The notes beneath the pieces were generated by a model. It was not told the DNA's origin. It was given only the letters and a program-made list of their open reading frames with translations, and did no database searches. The position numbers were made by a program, and so were the translations under genes. Positions 1-9,957 of a DNA stretch of 64,000 nt are shown here, piece after piece. Within the stretch, counting starts at the first letter, position 1. Each line of letters begins with the position of its first letter. Source of the stretch: Granulicella sp. (GTDB lineage Bacteria; Acidobacteriota; Terriglobia; Terriglobales; Acidobacteriaceae); contig DAIDKF010000002.1 in assembly GCA_027450185.1 (NCBI GenBank), forward strand, positions 53,665-117,664, read 5' to 3'.

Positions 1-67
1 CGCGAGGACTGCTTGACTTGGGCAGACCTCGCGAGGCTCGTTCATTCATTTCGTTCCGCAGCCTCTT

Positions 68-3000
68 TCAGAAGAAGATGTTTCCGCGAATCTCGATAGT
101 CCTGCCGTAGCCGTTGATGCCCGTGCTCGACTGGTAGGTGGTGATTCCGAAAGATGAATCTTGTAGGTTGGCATCTCCAGTGCCCCAGACCGGGTGGTTG
201 AAGGGGTCGAATATCTCCGCCTGCATGTTCGCCTTCAATCGTTTCCGGATGGTCACCGCCTTTGTGAGCGAGAGGCTCTCATTCCAGTAGTGCATCCCCC
301 ACAACCAGTAACGAGTCCCCACACTTCCGGGTGTACTGTTTGGAGTGAGATAGGTTGAGTTCGCCTCTCCGTTCGTTCCGACGTATTTCGGATTGATCCA
401 GTACTTCACATACGACGGCGCACCGGGTACATTGTAGACTCCGATGGCGTGCTGGAGTTGCTTATTGGTTACTCCGACCAGATTGATGCCGCCGTCAAAT
501 AGGTTGTTGTAGGTCTGGTTTCCTCCGACCATCTCGAAGGGAGCACCGCTATGGAATTGCACAATGGTACCAATTGTCCAGTTCCCCACGATGCGGTCCA
601 GCAAGCCGTTGCCATTGAGCATTGATTTACCTTTGCCGAATGGTAGATCGTAGGTGCCGTAGACATGAATTATCTGGTGAATATCGGAACTCGTCGGACC
701 GTAAGCCAGGCGAAGGTTGCGTAGCGTGTACTGTGTGTTCATGCCCAGAGACCGGCTCCAGGTGTAGTTGGCATTGAACTCCATGCCATGCCAGTTCTGC
801 TGGCGGAACTCAACCTGTAACGAGTTGTAGTTGGAGTAGCCCGCTGCGGTCAGGTATCCGACTGAAGATCCAGCCGCGTAGGGGTTGGCCTGGAAGAGGT
901 TCGTAGGATACGGTCCGCCACTTCCGGTATAGCCGAGCACGTTGGAACAGGGCGTAAAGGAGCTTGAGACCAGGTTACAGAAGTAGTTGCTGGTGGCTCC
1001 AAAGGGGGAAGCAATCTGGCCTGCCATGGTGCCTACCTCACCGTGTTGCAGGTTATAGATGAATCCGCCATAGGTATAGCCTCCGGTCGGATTGTCTTGA
1101 AACGCTGCATCGAAGATGGGGGTCGAGCCAGGTACTCCCTGAAAGGAAGTTCCGTTGGTTGCCAAATTGGCTTGCGCCGTTTTGAACTGGGATAAAAATC
1201 CGTTTTCGAAGATGTTCACCTCGTTAGGATTCAGGGCCATCCAGGAATGGATCGCTCGGTTACCTACATAGCGCACTTCGAGCGCGTTAAATCGTCCTAG
1301 TTTGCGCTGAATACCAACGTTCCAGGACTGGATGTAGGGCTGCGCAATGTTCGCATCCATGCCGGCGATGGGAGCTTGCCATGCTTGCGAGGCTTCGGTG
1401 ATTTGCGACGAGTAGCTTATAGGCGTCAGCAGGAAGGGAGCAGAATTGTAGGCTGCGTCGCCATTCAGATAGTCGCTGTAATGCAGACTTCCACCCGGAT
1501 AGTAGCCGGGAGATGTGCTGTTGCCGGCAGAGATGCTGTAGTTCTGGTAGAAGAATGATCCGTAGTCGGAGGCATAGCTCCAAAAATCCTGGTACTGCGG
1601 CGTGTAACGGCGTAGAGAATAGCCTGCCCGGAGGACGGTGTCACTGCCGCCAAGTAGCTTACTCAACCAACCTTCACTGACCGTCGGCGTCCACGCGACA
1701 CCGACGTTGGGCTGTGGGCTAACGTTCCAGGGAGAGTATGCATGGCTGTGCGTGTAATAGGAGGGATCAGCATCGCCTTGGAATGAGCCAGGATTGAATG
1801 CGTTATTCTGACCGCTCGGCCCCCAGAGGCCAGCGTTGGTCGGACTGTAGTAAATGCCATTCAGATCGTGGTCATCTCCCGTGAAATCCCAGCGCATTCC
1901 GTAGTTCACTGTCAGATTGGACCGAACACGCCAGGAGTCCTGAAAGTAGAGTCCCCAAGCTTCCTGTAATTCGTCAAGATTCAGCGCGCCGTACTTTGAA
2001 TAAGTATGAGTTTGGGGGTTAAGCGGATGGCTCCCTGCGACGGTAAGCAGGTCACCGCTCAACAGCGCATAGTACGATTGCATTTCACCGAGTTGAGTTC
2101 CATTCGCCGTCGCCAGCGCAGGATTGGTCGTGCTGAAAACGTTCAACCCAGGATCGTTTCCACCCATGCCCATGACCACGTTGTTATAGCCTTGGGGCGG
2201 ATTCCAATAGTGATCCTGTTCGCGGTAGAAACTTCCACCCACCGTTATGTTGTGCGACTTGTGTTGCCAGATCAGGTTATCGCTTAGGCTGAAGAGCGGA
2301 TAGAAGCTGGAGATGCCCGAGTAAAAAAAGTCGCCGGAGGCTCCACCTGCGTCGCTAATGTTCAGACCCCAAGGGGCATTCCACCAGACAATATCGTGTG
2401 TCATGTTGTAATTTCCGGCGCGCGACTTGTAGGCGGAATCGGCAAAGTTATAGAGATACCCCCCTTGGAACTGATTGACGAGCGTTGGCTTGATCGTCCA
2501 GTCGACGCCCAGAGCGGCTGTATACGCGGATGATTTTGTGCCGTCCTGTTGCCAAGTGAAGTCAGGGCCTGGAAAGGAAGGCTGCAAAGTGGTCGGCGCA
2601 CTGTTCTTCGTCTCGTTGTAGGCAACATAGGCACGTAATTTCGAGTTGACGATGTAGTCTACACGGAAGGTTGGGTAGAAGTAGTTCAGGTTGTTTGGCT
2701 CGAGAAAGTTCAACTGCTGCACATTCTTCGATTCATACTGGTCCGCACCGCTCACTGTTCCGATAGTTCCCAGGGAGAGAGAGCTGTTAATTTTAGCCAA
2801 CTCCGCGGCGATCCCGACGTCCACTGTCGATTGCAGTCCTGCGGCCCCAGCAATCGTGAGGAGATTCACTGTGTGGCTCGCACCATCGGTTCCAAGATAT
2901 GTGTAATTTCCCTGCTGAAGGGCCGGGGTCAGGAAACTGTTATAAGGAATCGCCTTGCCCGGCACGTAATCCTGTTCGTAGCTGCCAAAGTAAAACAACC

Positions 3001-3880
3001 GGTTTTTCAAGATGGCCCCCCCCACGCTGCCGCCGTAATCTTCCTTGTGGTACAGGGGCTTCGGGACTCCGTTGTAGTCGTTGTACCAGTTATTGGCATT
3101 GAGCCCTGAGTTCTGTAAATTTGCGAAGACGCGGAAATGAAAATCATTGCTGCCCTGACGGGTAGAGAAGACTGCCTGCATAGCTGCCTGACCAAATCCC
3201 TGATTGGCCGCAAGTCCACTAGTCTGTACGGTCATCTCTGAGATATTTTGCAGCCTCGGCGACGCAGCAGCCTGGATATTGCCACCGGCCTTGAAGCGGC
3301 TGGAGTTTCCAATTACACCGTCGATGGAATTCACCTGAGCCTGGCCGGGCTGATTGTTCCACGTGCCTCCCGCCTCGCCCGGAAGCAGATAGGCGAAGCT
3401 GGTGATGTCTCGATCGAACATAGGGAGATCCTCGATCTCCTTAAGATCGAAAGTTGTGCCAATCACATTGGAGGTGGTCTCGACCAGCGGAGTCTGATCG
3501 GCTACGACCACCACCTTGTCCGTCACCGCCCCAACATCGAGCGTAGAAGTAAGGTCGGTTACAACCGATGCATGCACGACCACGGCAAGGTAAACCGAGT
3601 CCTTGTAGCCTGGCTTTGAGATACTTAGCTTGTACGTGCTCGCATTCAGGGCCGGAAAACTGTACGTGCCACTTGACAGGGTGACAGCCTGACGAACATC
3701 GTTGGTCGCCGAATCGCGCAAGACGAGTTTCGCTCCCGGCACAATACCGCCGCTCTTGTCCTGGACGGTAATGGTCAGCGTCCCCTGGTTGCCGGATTGC
3801 GCGGGAGCCATGCGAATCGAGAGTACGATGAGCAATAAGCCCACCAACATCCGTAGTGTGATGCCCAATTTTTTGATCAT
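68..3880 (-). CDS. Oar-like TonB-dependent receptor (CarboxypepD_reg-like N-terminal domain)
   Basis: Predicted outer-membrane beta-barrel receptor of 1,270 residues. A signal peptide is visible at about 1-28 (MIKKLGITLRML, cleavage near APAQS). Next comes a carboxypeptidase-regulatory-like beta sandwich (~30-115, with VPGAKL and a YSFPALNASTYKL strand), then a plug-like segment and a long barrel ending in Phe-Phe, as expected for BAM substrates. The motif FDPFNHPVWGTGD near the C-terminus is typical of the large acidobacterial receptor family. I chose the ATG at 3880 rather than the frame opening at 3958, because AAGGATAAGGA lies just upstream and the signal peptide begins there. It stands alone: no TPR or hydrolase partner is within 4 kb inside the window. 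Substrate unknown; glycan oligomers are likely by analogy with the two relatives at 30959 and 49465. A 16-nt AT-rich dyad at 3942-3957 sits about 60 nt upstream of the start. Confidence 0.88.
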   Translation of the reverse strand: MIKKLGITLRMLVGLLLIVLSIRMAPAQSGNQGTLTITVQDKSGGIVPGAKLVLRDSATNDVRQAVTLSSGTYSFPALNASTYKLSISKPGYKDSVYLAVVVHASVVTDLTSTLDVGAVTDKVVVVADQTPLVETTSNVIGTTFDLKEIEDLPMFDRDITSFAYLLPGEAGGTWNNQPGQAQVNSIDGVIGNSSRFKAGGNIQAAASPRLQNISEMTVQTSGLAANQGFGQAAMQAVFSTRQGSNDFHFRVFANLQNSGLNANNWYNDYNGVPKPLYHKEDYGGSVGGAILKNRLFYFGSYEQDYVPGKAIPYNSFLTPALQQGNYTYLGTDGASHTVNLLTIAGAAGLQSTVDVGIAAELAKINSSLSLGTIGTVSGADQYESKNVQQLNFLEPNNLNYFYPTFRVDYIVNSKLRAYVAYNETKNSAPTTLQPSFPGPDFTWQQDGTKSSAYTAALGVDWTIKPTLVNQFQGGYLYNFADSAYKSRAGNYNMTHDIVWWNAPWGLNISDAGGASGDFFYSGISSFYPLFSLSDNLIWQHKSHNITVGGSFYREQDHYWNPPQGYNNVVMGMGGNDPGLNVFSTTNPALATANGTQLGEMQSYYALLSGDLLTVAGSHPLNPQTHTYSKYGALNLDELQEAWGLYFQDSWRVRSNLTVNYGMRWDFTGDDHDLNGIYYSPTNAGLWGPSGQNNAFNPGSFQGDADPSYYTHSHAYSPWNVSPQPNVGVAWTPTVSEGWLSKLLGGSDTVLRAGYSLRRYTPQYQDFWSYASDYGSFFYQNYSISAGNSTSPGYYPGGSLHYSDYLNGDAAYNSAPFLLTPISYSSQITEASQAWQAPIAGMDANIAQPYIQSWNVGIQRKLGRFNALEVRYVGNRAIHSWMALNPNEVNIFENGFLSQFKTAQANLATNGTSFQGVPGSTPIFDAAFQDNPTGGYTYGGFIYNLQHGEVGTMAGQIASPFGATSNYFCNLVSSSFTPCSNVLGYTGSGGPYPTNLFQANPYAAGSSVGYLTAAGYSNYNSLQVEFRQQNWHGMEFNANYTWSRSLGMNTQYTLRNLRLAYGPTSSDIHQIIHVYGTYDLPFGKGKSMLNGNGLLDRIVGNWTIGTIVQFHSGAPFEMVGGNQTYNNLFDGGINLVGVTNKQLQHAIGVYNVPGAPSYVKYWINPKYVGTNGEANSTYLTPNSTPGSVGTRYWLWGMHYWNESLSLTKAVTIRKRLKANMQAEIFDPFNHPVWGTGDANLQDSSFGITTYQSSTGINGYGRTIEIRGNIFF

Positions 3881-3941
3881 ATTTTCCTTATCCTTAAAGT
3901 TCTCCACGACTGGCCCTTCCGAGTATGAAATGCGTCTTCCG

Positions 3942-3957
3942 AGAAAACCTTTTCTCA
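3942..3957. promoter_or_regulatory. AT-rich dyad upstream of receptor gene, possible operator
   Basis: GAGAAAACCTTTTCTC: two 7-base inverted arms around a CC centre, too close to form an RNA hairpin but suitable for a dimeric repressor. It lies 62 nt upstream of the receptor start at 3880. It does not match the AARCGTTTACT dyads found upstream of the glycan genes. Function not shown. Confidence 0.3.
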
Positions 3958-4219
3958 ATGGGGAGCCAGCGCCCGTCCGAAAGCGTCATGCATTGCCAAG
4001 TATTCGAGGCTGCGGCTCTAGCTTCCTGCGAAATTCGTATCTGTATATCTCTTAGGATGGAATTATGTATCACTTTTTGTATTTTTGGCAAGAAAAATCT
4101 TCTTGGACGAAACCACTGTTCGGCGGACGCTCTCGCGTGTGGCTGGACGCAGCGTTATGCTTGGCATTTATGCAATCAGCTGCTTATGGTGGCGGCCACA
4201 GCGCTGCGAAACAGCGGAA

Positions 4220-4372
4220 ATTGTGGAGGTTCAATAGGTTGTTCCGATTCAAGCCAGCGCGATGGGTTGGTGCATTGTAGTTGAGGCTGACATGAGGTAG
4301 GTGGAAGTTATAGTCATGCAGCCATGGGTCGAGCTGAGCGTTTCGTTCGGCTGAGTTTTGATAGGTGCGTGC
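4220..4372 (-). pseudogene. IS481-family transposase, C-terminal remnant
   Basis: The minus-strand frame reads ARTYQNSAERNAQL, then PWLHDYNFHLPHVSLNY and HRAGLNRNNLLNLHN. This follows the conserved end of IS481-type DDE transposases (YxNSxER, WLHxYNxHRPHxSL, LxRNNLLxLHS). Upstream of this block the frame no longer resembles the family, and the catalytic D, D and E residues are absent. The usual stop after the last motif is also lost, so the frame runs on to 4184. It is a dead fragment marking an old insertion beside the rhamnose genes. The assignment rests on family motifs recognised by eye. Confidence 0.6.
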
Positions 4373-4630
4373 AACGTCGCTGTCCTCTTGTTCACCACGA
4401 CCAGAGAGGCCGCTGCGCGTGCCATCGATCTCAACACGAAATGCTCGATCAGGAGTCTTTGCACAGACCACTCTAGCCGGCTCTTCCGCAGAGGATCACG
4501 ATCCTAAACTTCTACCTCGTTAGTGTAGTTATCTAGCACAGCCCCTGAAAAAATGTCGCTGCTGCCGGCCTGATCGATGTAGCCGTTCAGTAGGTGCGAA
4601 GGCGCTGTGGCTGGCCGTCCGACCGAGTGG

Positions 4631-5623
4631 TCAGGCTGACGGCTCACTCGCCAGTTCGAGCATTGCGGCGTCCAGAGCCGTCTGCCACTTGGCCAGCCGG
4701 ATGCCAAAGCGCGCCGCGAGCAGATCATTCGATAGCACGGAGTTGCGCGGGCGCTTGGCCGGAGTGGGGTAATCGCTGGAGGGGATGGGCACGAGCTCCG
4801 GGCTTCGCTGGTGCAAACTCAGCTCGGCATGATCGAAGATCGCCCGTGCAAAACCATACCAAGTGGTCGAGCCCGAGCAGGTCATGTGGTAGAGGCCAAC
4901 CCACTGCTCCGGCGGGCCGTACTGGCCGGTTTGGATGCCGGAGACGATGGTGTGCGTGGCCTGGGCCAGTTCGCGGGAGGTTGTGGGCGCTCCGAACTGA
5001 TCGTCTACGATGGAGAGCCGGTCGCGCTCGCGGCCCAGACGCAGCATGGTCAACAGAAAGTTCTTCCCGTGCAGTCCGTAGACCCAGCTTGTGCGGAAGA
5101 TCAGATAGCGCCCGCCGACGGCGCGGATTGCCTCTTCGCCGGCCAACTTGGTCGCGCCGTAGACGCTGAGCGGATGGGGCAGGTCCATCTCGGTCCAGGA
5201 TCCTTGCTTGCTGCCGTCAAAAACATAGTCCGTGGAGTAGTGGACCAGCAGGGCGTTTGCGCGCAGCGCCTCCTCGGCCAGCGCATGGGGAGCGTGGGCG
5301 TTGACGGCCATCGCCAGCTCCGGCTCGGACTCGGCGCGATCCACGGCTGTGTACGCGGAGGCGTTCAGGATCACCTGCGGCGCACACTGGCGCACGGCGT
5401 TACGGATCCGCTCCGGGGCGGCGAGGTCCAGCTCCTGCCGGCTGAGAGATGTCACTTCGGCGTGGCCTGCGAAGCTCTGCTGCAGCTGAACGCCGACCTG
5501 TCCACGTGCTCCCAATATCAACACACGTGGAAGGCCGCGCTTGACGTCCAGATGAGAGGAGTTCAGTGCGCCCGGGCCGTGCGGAGCCGGGGGGTTGCCA
5601 GACTCGTTCGCCGCGCCGCTCAC
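4631..5623 (-). CDS. rmlD: dTDP-4-dehydrorhamnose reductase
   Basis: Last step of dTDP-L-rhamnose synthesis: NAD(P)H-dependent reduction of dTDP-4-keto-L-rhamnose, cytosolic. The N-terminal Rossmann motif GARGQVG lies at about residues 36-42. YSTDYVFDG and the catalytic pair YGATKLAGE (Tyr-x3-Lys) follow, with the C-terminal substrate domain containing FGAPTTSRELA. The GTG at 5623 is preferred: it overlaps the rmlC stop as GTGA, is in frame, and has GGAG eight bases upstream. This gives 330 residues, about 30 more at the N-terminus than usual, so a start nearer to LPRVLILGARG cannot be excluded. The open frame extends far upstream to 6079, but that part is only a GC-rich shadow of rmlC. Last gene of rmlB-rmlA-rmlC-rmlD. 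Confidence 0.93.
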   Translation of the reverse strand: MSGAANESGNPPAPHGPGALNSSHLDVKRGLPRVLILGARGQVGVQLQQSFAGHAEVTSLSRQELDLAAPERIRNAVRQCAPQVILNASAYTAVDRAESEPELAMAVNAHAPHALAEEALRANALLVHYSTDYVFDGSKQGSWTEMDLPHPLSVYGATKLAGEEAIRAVGGRYLIFRTSWVYGLHGKNFLLTMLRLGRERDRLSIVDDQFGAPTTSRELAQATHTIVSGIQTGQYGPPEQWVGLYHMTCSGSTTWYGFARAIFDHAELSLHQRSPELVPIPSSDYPTPAKRPRNSVLSNDLLAARFGIRLAKWQTALDAAMLELASEPSA

Positions 5624-6165
5624 GGAAAGATCTCCGCATCGCGCAGCAGGGCGCCGTGCCGATCCTTCTCGGAGACGATCACCGCGGCGGGATCGACGGG
5701 CCACGGAATGGCCAGGTCGGGGTCGTTCCACCGGACGGTGCGCTCGCCCGCCGCCGAGTAGTAATCCGTCACCTTGTAGGCGAATCCCACGTCCTCCGTA
5801 CGGGTCAGGAAGGCGTGACCGAAGCCCTCTGGGATCCACAGCATCCGGGCGTTCTCCCCGGTGAGCTCGACGGCTACGTGCTGCCCGAAGGTAGCTGAGC
5901 TGCGGCGCAGATCCACAGCCACATCCAGCACTGCGCCGCTGGTGACGCGGACCAGTTTCCCTTGCGGCTGGATCACCTGGTAGTGGATGCCGCGCAGCAC
6001 ATGCTGCCGGGAGAGGGAGAAGTTGTCCTGCACCCAGTTTGACGGCAGGCCGGCCTCGGCCATCTGCCGCTGGTTCCATGTCTCGAGAAAGGCTCCGCGG
6101 TCGTCGCGATAGATGGCCGGGGTAAGAACAAGGACGCCGGGGATAGTAGTTTCAGTGATCGTCAT
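5620..6165 (-). CDS. rmlC: dTDP-4-dehydrorhamnose 3,5-epimerase
   Basis: Epimerises dTDP-4-keto-6-deoxy-D-glucose at C3 and C5, the third step to dTDP-L-rhamnose. 181 residues, the normal family length. Cupin landmarks are all present: YRDDRGAFLETW near residue 20, NFSLSRQHVLRGIHYQ with the active-site His, PQGKLVRVTSGAVLDVAVDLR, the second histidine motif WIPEGFGHAFL, and the tyrosine-containing KVTDYYS. The ATG at 6165 fits the usual start; the ribosome-binding site is weak (GCGAAG). Its stop overlaps the rmlD start by four bases, so the two are probably translationally coupled. 50 nt separate it from rmlA upstream. Confidence 0.96.
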   Translation of the reverse strand: MTITETTIPGVLVLTPAIYRDDRGAFLETWNQRQMAEAGLPSNWVQDNFSLSRQHVLRGIHYQVIQPQGKLVRVTSGAVLDVAVDLRRSSATFGQHVAVELTGENARMLWIPEGFGHAFLTRTEDVGFAYKVTDYYSAAGERTVRWNDPDLAIPWPVDPAAVIVSEKDRHGALLRDAEIFP

Positions 6166-6215
6166 CTTCGCAGTGGGTCCGCTTCTGGATCGGTCTGGTT
6201 CAGGATGAGGCTGCC

Positions 6216-7178
6216 CTACGCGGGCTGCTTGAGAAAGGGGCTGGTTGAAGGAGGCCCTGCTGGTTCAGGGCTGCTCGGCGGACTTAATTTGATGGACTCC
6301 GCCGGGAAGTATGGCTCGCGGAGCAGGTTCAGCAGATATTGACCGTAGCCGCTCTTGCGGATGGGCTGGGCGAGCGCCTCCAGCTGCGCGGCGCTGATGT
6401 AGCCCAGGCGGTAGGCGACCTCCTCCGGGCAGGCGATCTTCAGGCCCTGGCGGCGCTCGACGGTCTGGATGAAGAGCCCGGCCTCGAAGAGCGAATCGTG
6501 GGTGCCGGTGTCCAGCCAGGCCATGCCGCGGCTCATGATCTGCACGTTCAACCGGCCTGCCTCCAGGTAGCGGCGATTGAGGTCTGTGATCTCCAACTCG
6601 CCGCGCGGCGAGGGCTTGAGCGATTTGGCCAGCTCTACCACTTGTTGATCGTAGAAGTACAGACCGGTGACAGCATAGTGGGACTTGGGCTGCGCCGGCT
6701 TCTCCTCCAGGCTAACCGCGCGGCCGTTGGCGTCGAACTCCACCACGCCGTATCGCTCCGGGTCGTTCACCGCATAGGCAAAGACGGTCGCTCCCTGCTT
6801 CAGCGCCGCGGCTCTCTGGAGCTGCTGTGAAAACGACTGTCCATAGAAGATGTTGTCGCCGAGAATCAGGGCGCTGGAGTCTCCGGCGAGAAACTCCTTG
6901 CCGATGAGGAACGCCTGGGCCAGGCCGTCGGGGCTGGGCTGCACGGCGTAGCTCAGGCTGATGCCCCACTGGCTGCCATCGCCCAGCAGCTCGGAGAAGC
7001 GCGCGGTGTCCTGGGGTGTGGAGATGATCAGGATCTCCCGCAGACCCGCCAGCATCAGCGTGCTGAGCGGGTAGTAGATCATCGGCTTGTCGTAGACCGG
7101 CAGCAGTTGCTTGGAGACGACGTGCGTCACCGGGTAGAGGCGGGTGCCGGAGCCTCCGGCGAGGATGATTCCCTTCAT
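6216..7178 (-). CDS. rmlA: Glucose-1-phosphate thymidylyltransferase
   Basis: First committed step of dTDP-sugar synthesis: dTTP + glucose-1-phosphate to dTDP-glucose + PPi. The sequence begins [18 protein letters not shown], the nucleotide-binding signature of the family. [48 protein letters not shown] and the terminal-domain [13 protein letters not shown] all follow in order. The ATG at 7178 overlaps the rmlB stop as ATGA, so the longer open frame to 7250 is not used. With 320 residues it is about 25-30 longer than typical enzymes. The extra part is a Pro/Ser-rich tail after [10 protein letters not shown] that looks unstructured. Confidence 0.96.
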   Translation of the reverse strand: MKGIILAGGSGTRLYPVTHVVSKQLLPVYDKPMIYYPLSTLMLAGLREILIISTPQDTARFSELLGDGSQWGISLSYAVQPSPDGLAQAFLIGKEFLAGDSSALILGDNIFYGQSFSQQLQRAAALKQGATVFAYAVNDPERYGVVEFDANGRAVSLEEKPAQPKSHYAVTGLYFYDQQVVELAKSLKPSPRGELEITDLNRRYLEAGRLNVQIMSRGMAWLDTGTHDSLFEAGLFIQTVERRQGLKIACPEEVAYRLGYISAAQLEALAQPIRKSGYGQYLLNLLREPYFPAESIKLSPPSSPEPAGPPSTSPFLKQPA

Positions 7179-8260
7179 GGGGCAAGACGCTCCGCGTAGT
7201 TCTCCTCGATCCACTTCAGGTACTCGCCGGAGCGGATCTTCTCCACCCACTCCAGATGATCGAGATACCAGCGTACCGTACGCCGCAGGCCACTCTCAAA
7301 CCGCTCGGCGGGTGTCCAGCCAAGCTCCCGGGCGATCTTGGAGGTGTCGATCGCATAGCGCTGATCGTGACCGGGGCGATCCTTCACAAAGGTGATCAGC
7401 CTCCGGCGGGATCCCTGAGCAGGGTCGGGCTTCATCTCATCCAGCAGGTCACAGATGGTCGTGACCACGTCCAGGTTCTTCCGCTCGCTGCTTCCGCCGA
7501 TGTTGTAGGTCTCGCCTGGCCGGCCGCGCTCCAGCACGGCCCGGATCGCCGAGCAGTGATCCTCGACGAAGAGCCAGTCACGCACGTTGCTGCCGTCCCC
7601 GTAGACTGGCAGGGACTTGCCTTCGAGCGCATGCAGAATCATCAGCGGAATCAGCTTCTCCGGGAACTGAAAGGGACCGTAGTTATTCGAACAGTTGGTA
7701 GTCAGCGTGGGCAGGCCAAAGGTGTGATGATAGGCACGCACCAGATGATCGGAGGCGGCCTTGGAGGCCGAGTAGGGGCTGTTCGGCGCGTAGGCGGTGG
7801 TCTCAGAGAAGGCTGGATCATCAGGGCCAAGCGATCCGTAGACCTCATCGGTGGAGACGTGCAGAAAGCGGAAGGAGGAGCGATCCGGCTCGCTGAGCTC
7901 CTGCCAGTATGCTTTGGTCTGCTCCAGCAGGGTGAAGGTGCCCTGAATGTTGGTGCGGAGAAACGCATCCGGAGCGATGATGGAGCGGTCAACATGGCTC
8001 TCGGCGGCGAAGTGGACGATAGCCTGCGGACGGTGTTCGGCCAGTAGCGAGGTGATGTGATCGGTGTCGCAGATATCGCAGCGCACTAGAAGGTGGCGCG
8101 GGTCGGCCTCGACGGATTCGAGGTTGGCGGGATTGCCGGCGTAGGTGAGCAGGTCAACGTTCAGCAGCGGCGTGCCCAGCGTCTCCATCCAGCTCAAAAC
8201 AAAGTTCGAGCCGATGAAGCCAGCTCCACCTGTGACGAGAACGGTGTCAGTAAAGTTCAT
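7175..8260 (-). CDS. rmlB: dTDP-glucose 4,6-dehydratase
   Basis: Converts dTDP-glucose to dTDP-4-keto-6-deoxyglucose using bound NAD+. 361 residues of the extended SDR family. [11 protein letters not shown] at 10-20 binds [14 protein letters not shown], the STDEVYG motif and the catalytic [12 protein letters not shown] (Tyr-x3-Lys) follow. [21 protein letters not shown] and [12 protein letters not shown] are diagnostic for the RmlB branch. First gene of the rml operon. The start ATG at 8260 has only a weak ribosome-binding site. No clear sigma-70 promoter was found in the 140 nt upstream, which runs into the decayed 8261-9957 stretch. Confidence 0.97.
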   Translation of the reverse strand: MNFTDTVLVTGGAGFIGSNFVLSWMETLGTPLLNVDLLTYAGNPANLESVEADPRHLLVRCDICDTDHITSLLAEHRPQAIVHFAAESHVDRSIIAPDAFLRTNIQGTFTLLEQTKAYWQELSEPDRSSFRFLHVSTDEVYGSLGPDDPAFSETTAYAPNSPYSASKAASDHLVRAYHHTFGLPTLTTNCSNNYGPFQFPEKLIPLMILHALEGKSLPVYGDGSNVRDWLFVEDHCSAIRAVLERGRPGETYNIGGSSERKNLDVVTTICDLLDEMKPDPAQGSRRRLITFVKDRPGHDQRYAIDTSKIARELGWTPAERFESGLRRTVRWYLDHLEWVEKIRSGEYLKWIEENYAERLAP

Positions 8261-9957
8261 AGAGGCGTGCGGATCGATTCTGGAATCTTCTCAACCGGCG
8301 GTGTTTGACGATGAGAATCGCTGCACTGGCAGCGGCTGACTCATCGCGAGGATATCACAGGCACAGCACGCGCCCGGCGCCAGACGAGGACCATTCTACG
8401 CATCTTCTGCGGAGGCAACTCTCCGCACATTCCTCACCCGTCGGTCACCATCGTCCACCATCTCCAAACAAAACGTGAACGTGGCCAACCCAGGGCTGCA
8501 GCAGGTGCTACTACTTTCGGCGTTCTCCGAGTGGTGATAGACGCCGTGGATGCAGTCTGGGTGCGATGGAGCATCTTTCAATTGCGTCCGGTGGATAGCA
8601 CAGCTCGTGAAGGTACCGGGATACTGCTCTGGCCTTGATTCTGGCGTGGCGCTAAGAGTTCGCCGGGCGGATGGCTGCTTCCCAATGCAGAAGTAGCGCT
8701 ACGCCTATCAATCAATATTGATTGTTTGTGCGGTACGCAGTTGACACCAAAACACGCCTAGGGCACCGACACCAAGCGCTACATCAACCCCGTGCACTAC
8801 TCCCCCAAAGATCTCGCCGAATACATTAATGAGCCCAAGTATCAGATTATGGCCAGTTATCTCTCGTAACCGTTGGACGCACCCGTCCAGTTTGTCCAGT
8901 CCCAGATTAGGAGCGTATCGAGCTCTTACGAGCATCCGATTGCAACCTGTGGTTTTCAAGAACTGCATGAGCCAGTAATTTCTTGAGCTCAGCAATCTCC
9001 GCGCGCAAATATTTGATTTGTTCAGCCTCATTTGCGTTCTCAGAAGCACGCTTGGTCCTCCGGACAACAGGGGCTGGTTCTGTTCAGTGGTACAAGCCAG
9101 AATCTGTCTTCAGCAAAATGACATTTGCACTGTCACTAGCAACGGCAGGGAGCGCATAAGTTGGGCAATCCGAGCCTACTCGCCCATGCCTTTTGACTAA
9201 GCACGAGAAGTAGGCGCGAATTTCACTAAAGCGGCCGCCTGCTTCCCGTACGAATTGTCGCCAACGCTCTTTTGATTCGATTGATTCACTGGGCGATTGC
9301 GTTTCCACTCAATAACCTGGCCCTCATACCAGCCGACAGCTCTAGCGCACAGAGCGACCTGAGAAGGGGAGTTCCTTCTCTAAATTCTGTCGTATAGCAT
9401 CGCCCGACAGAGACCAGGCATAGCCAGCGCCTTGTCTATCCGGATGATTTCCTTGATAGTGGTTCGCCAACATGTTGTAGAGTTCTAGCATCCACAGCGA
9501 TGCTAGATTGGGCCACCGTTAGGAAAAACGCAACAGGGATTTTTTCTTGCAACGCTTGTTTTTGGCAAACCCGGTACCCAACGGGCAAAGCGATATTGAT
9601 CCGGCGCGGTTTGACCTCCGCTCAGCGCTGGATGTGGTATGCCACATGAAGGTCTCCACGCCCGACCACTGCAACTGGGGACAGTGCAGCTTCCACACAA
9701 TTCCAAATGGCTTATCCATCCTCGATATAATCACGGATGCACCGACGTCCGGCTCTCCGAAAAATCAGCATTTCCGATAATCTTTAGTGAAGCCACGGCC
9801 GACCTGGAGGAAGCGTCACTCCAGTTTCACCCCCTGGATGCACCTATTTGGGCACACGTCATGCGCGCCCGCCGAGCCACTCGATCCCGCAAAAGGCCCC
9901 TTGTACTCGACAGGTCGAACGGAAAACTTCGCGGAGCCAAGAATAGGTTCAGGTATG
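8261..9957. other. 1.7-kb decayed region between rml operon and glycosyltransferase operon
   Basis: No intact gene. Visible pieces: a plus-strand frame at 8398-8640 without a known match; a perfect 16-nt palindrome at 8709-8724; a plus-strand scrap at about 8756-8869 containing YINPVHYSPKDLAEYI, which recalls the C-terminus of SGNH-type hydrolases (DxxH); a minus-strand leucine-rich stretch at about 8900-9065 (AEIAELKKLLAHAVLENHRL) like the coiled coil of an IS3-type OrfA; a 7-bp stem-loop at 9361-9380; and a minus-strand piece near 9503-9640 (HPALSGGQT) faintly like an IS3 transposase end. Each is short, frameshifted and without start signals. Confidence 0.5.
8709..8724. repeat. Perfect 16-bp palindrome
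   Basis: CAATCAATATTGATTG is identical to its reverse complement. It is AT-rich within a GC-rich neighbourhood and lies in the gene-free stretch about 450 nt upstream of rmlB. It could be a protein-binding dyad (operator) left from a lost gene, or an upstream site for rmlB. No second copy was noticed. Confidence 0.5.

Larger units (their letters stand above)
3881..4630. other. Gene-poor junction with decayed DNA
   Basis: About 750 nt between the receptor and rmlD with no intact gene. It contains a recognisable IS481-type transposase C-terminus (4220-4372) and the 16-nt dyad at 3942-3957. The remaining open frames are short, lack ribosome-binding sites and overlap each other on both strands. 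I see no convincing terminator behind rmlD. Confidence 0.6.

Noticed and set aside
4811..5761. 316-codon plus-strand open frame over rmlD/rmlC
   Set aside because: Antisense shadow of GC-rich rmlDC; no ribosome-binding site, no recognisable domain, and the opposite strand has clear enzymes.
5624..6079. N-terminal extension of the rmlD frame
   Set aside because: It runs through rmlC in another frame, is Arg/Pro/Gly-rich shadow sequence, and the GTG at 5623 with a ribosome-binding site explains the gene.
7256..8047. 263-codon plus-strand open frame over rmlB
   Set aside because: Shadow of a conserved enzyme; composition typical of antisense frames in GC-rich DNA.
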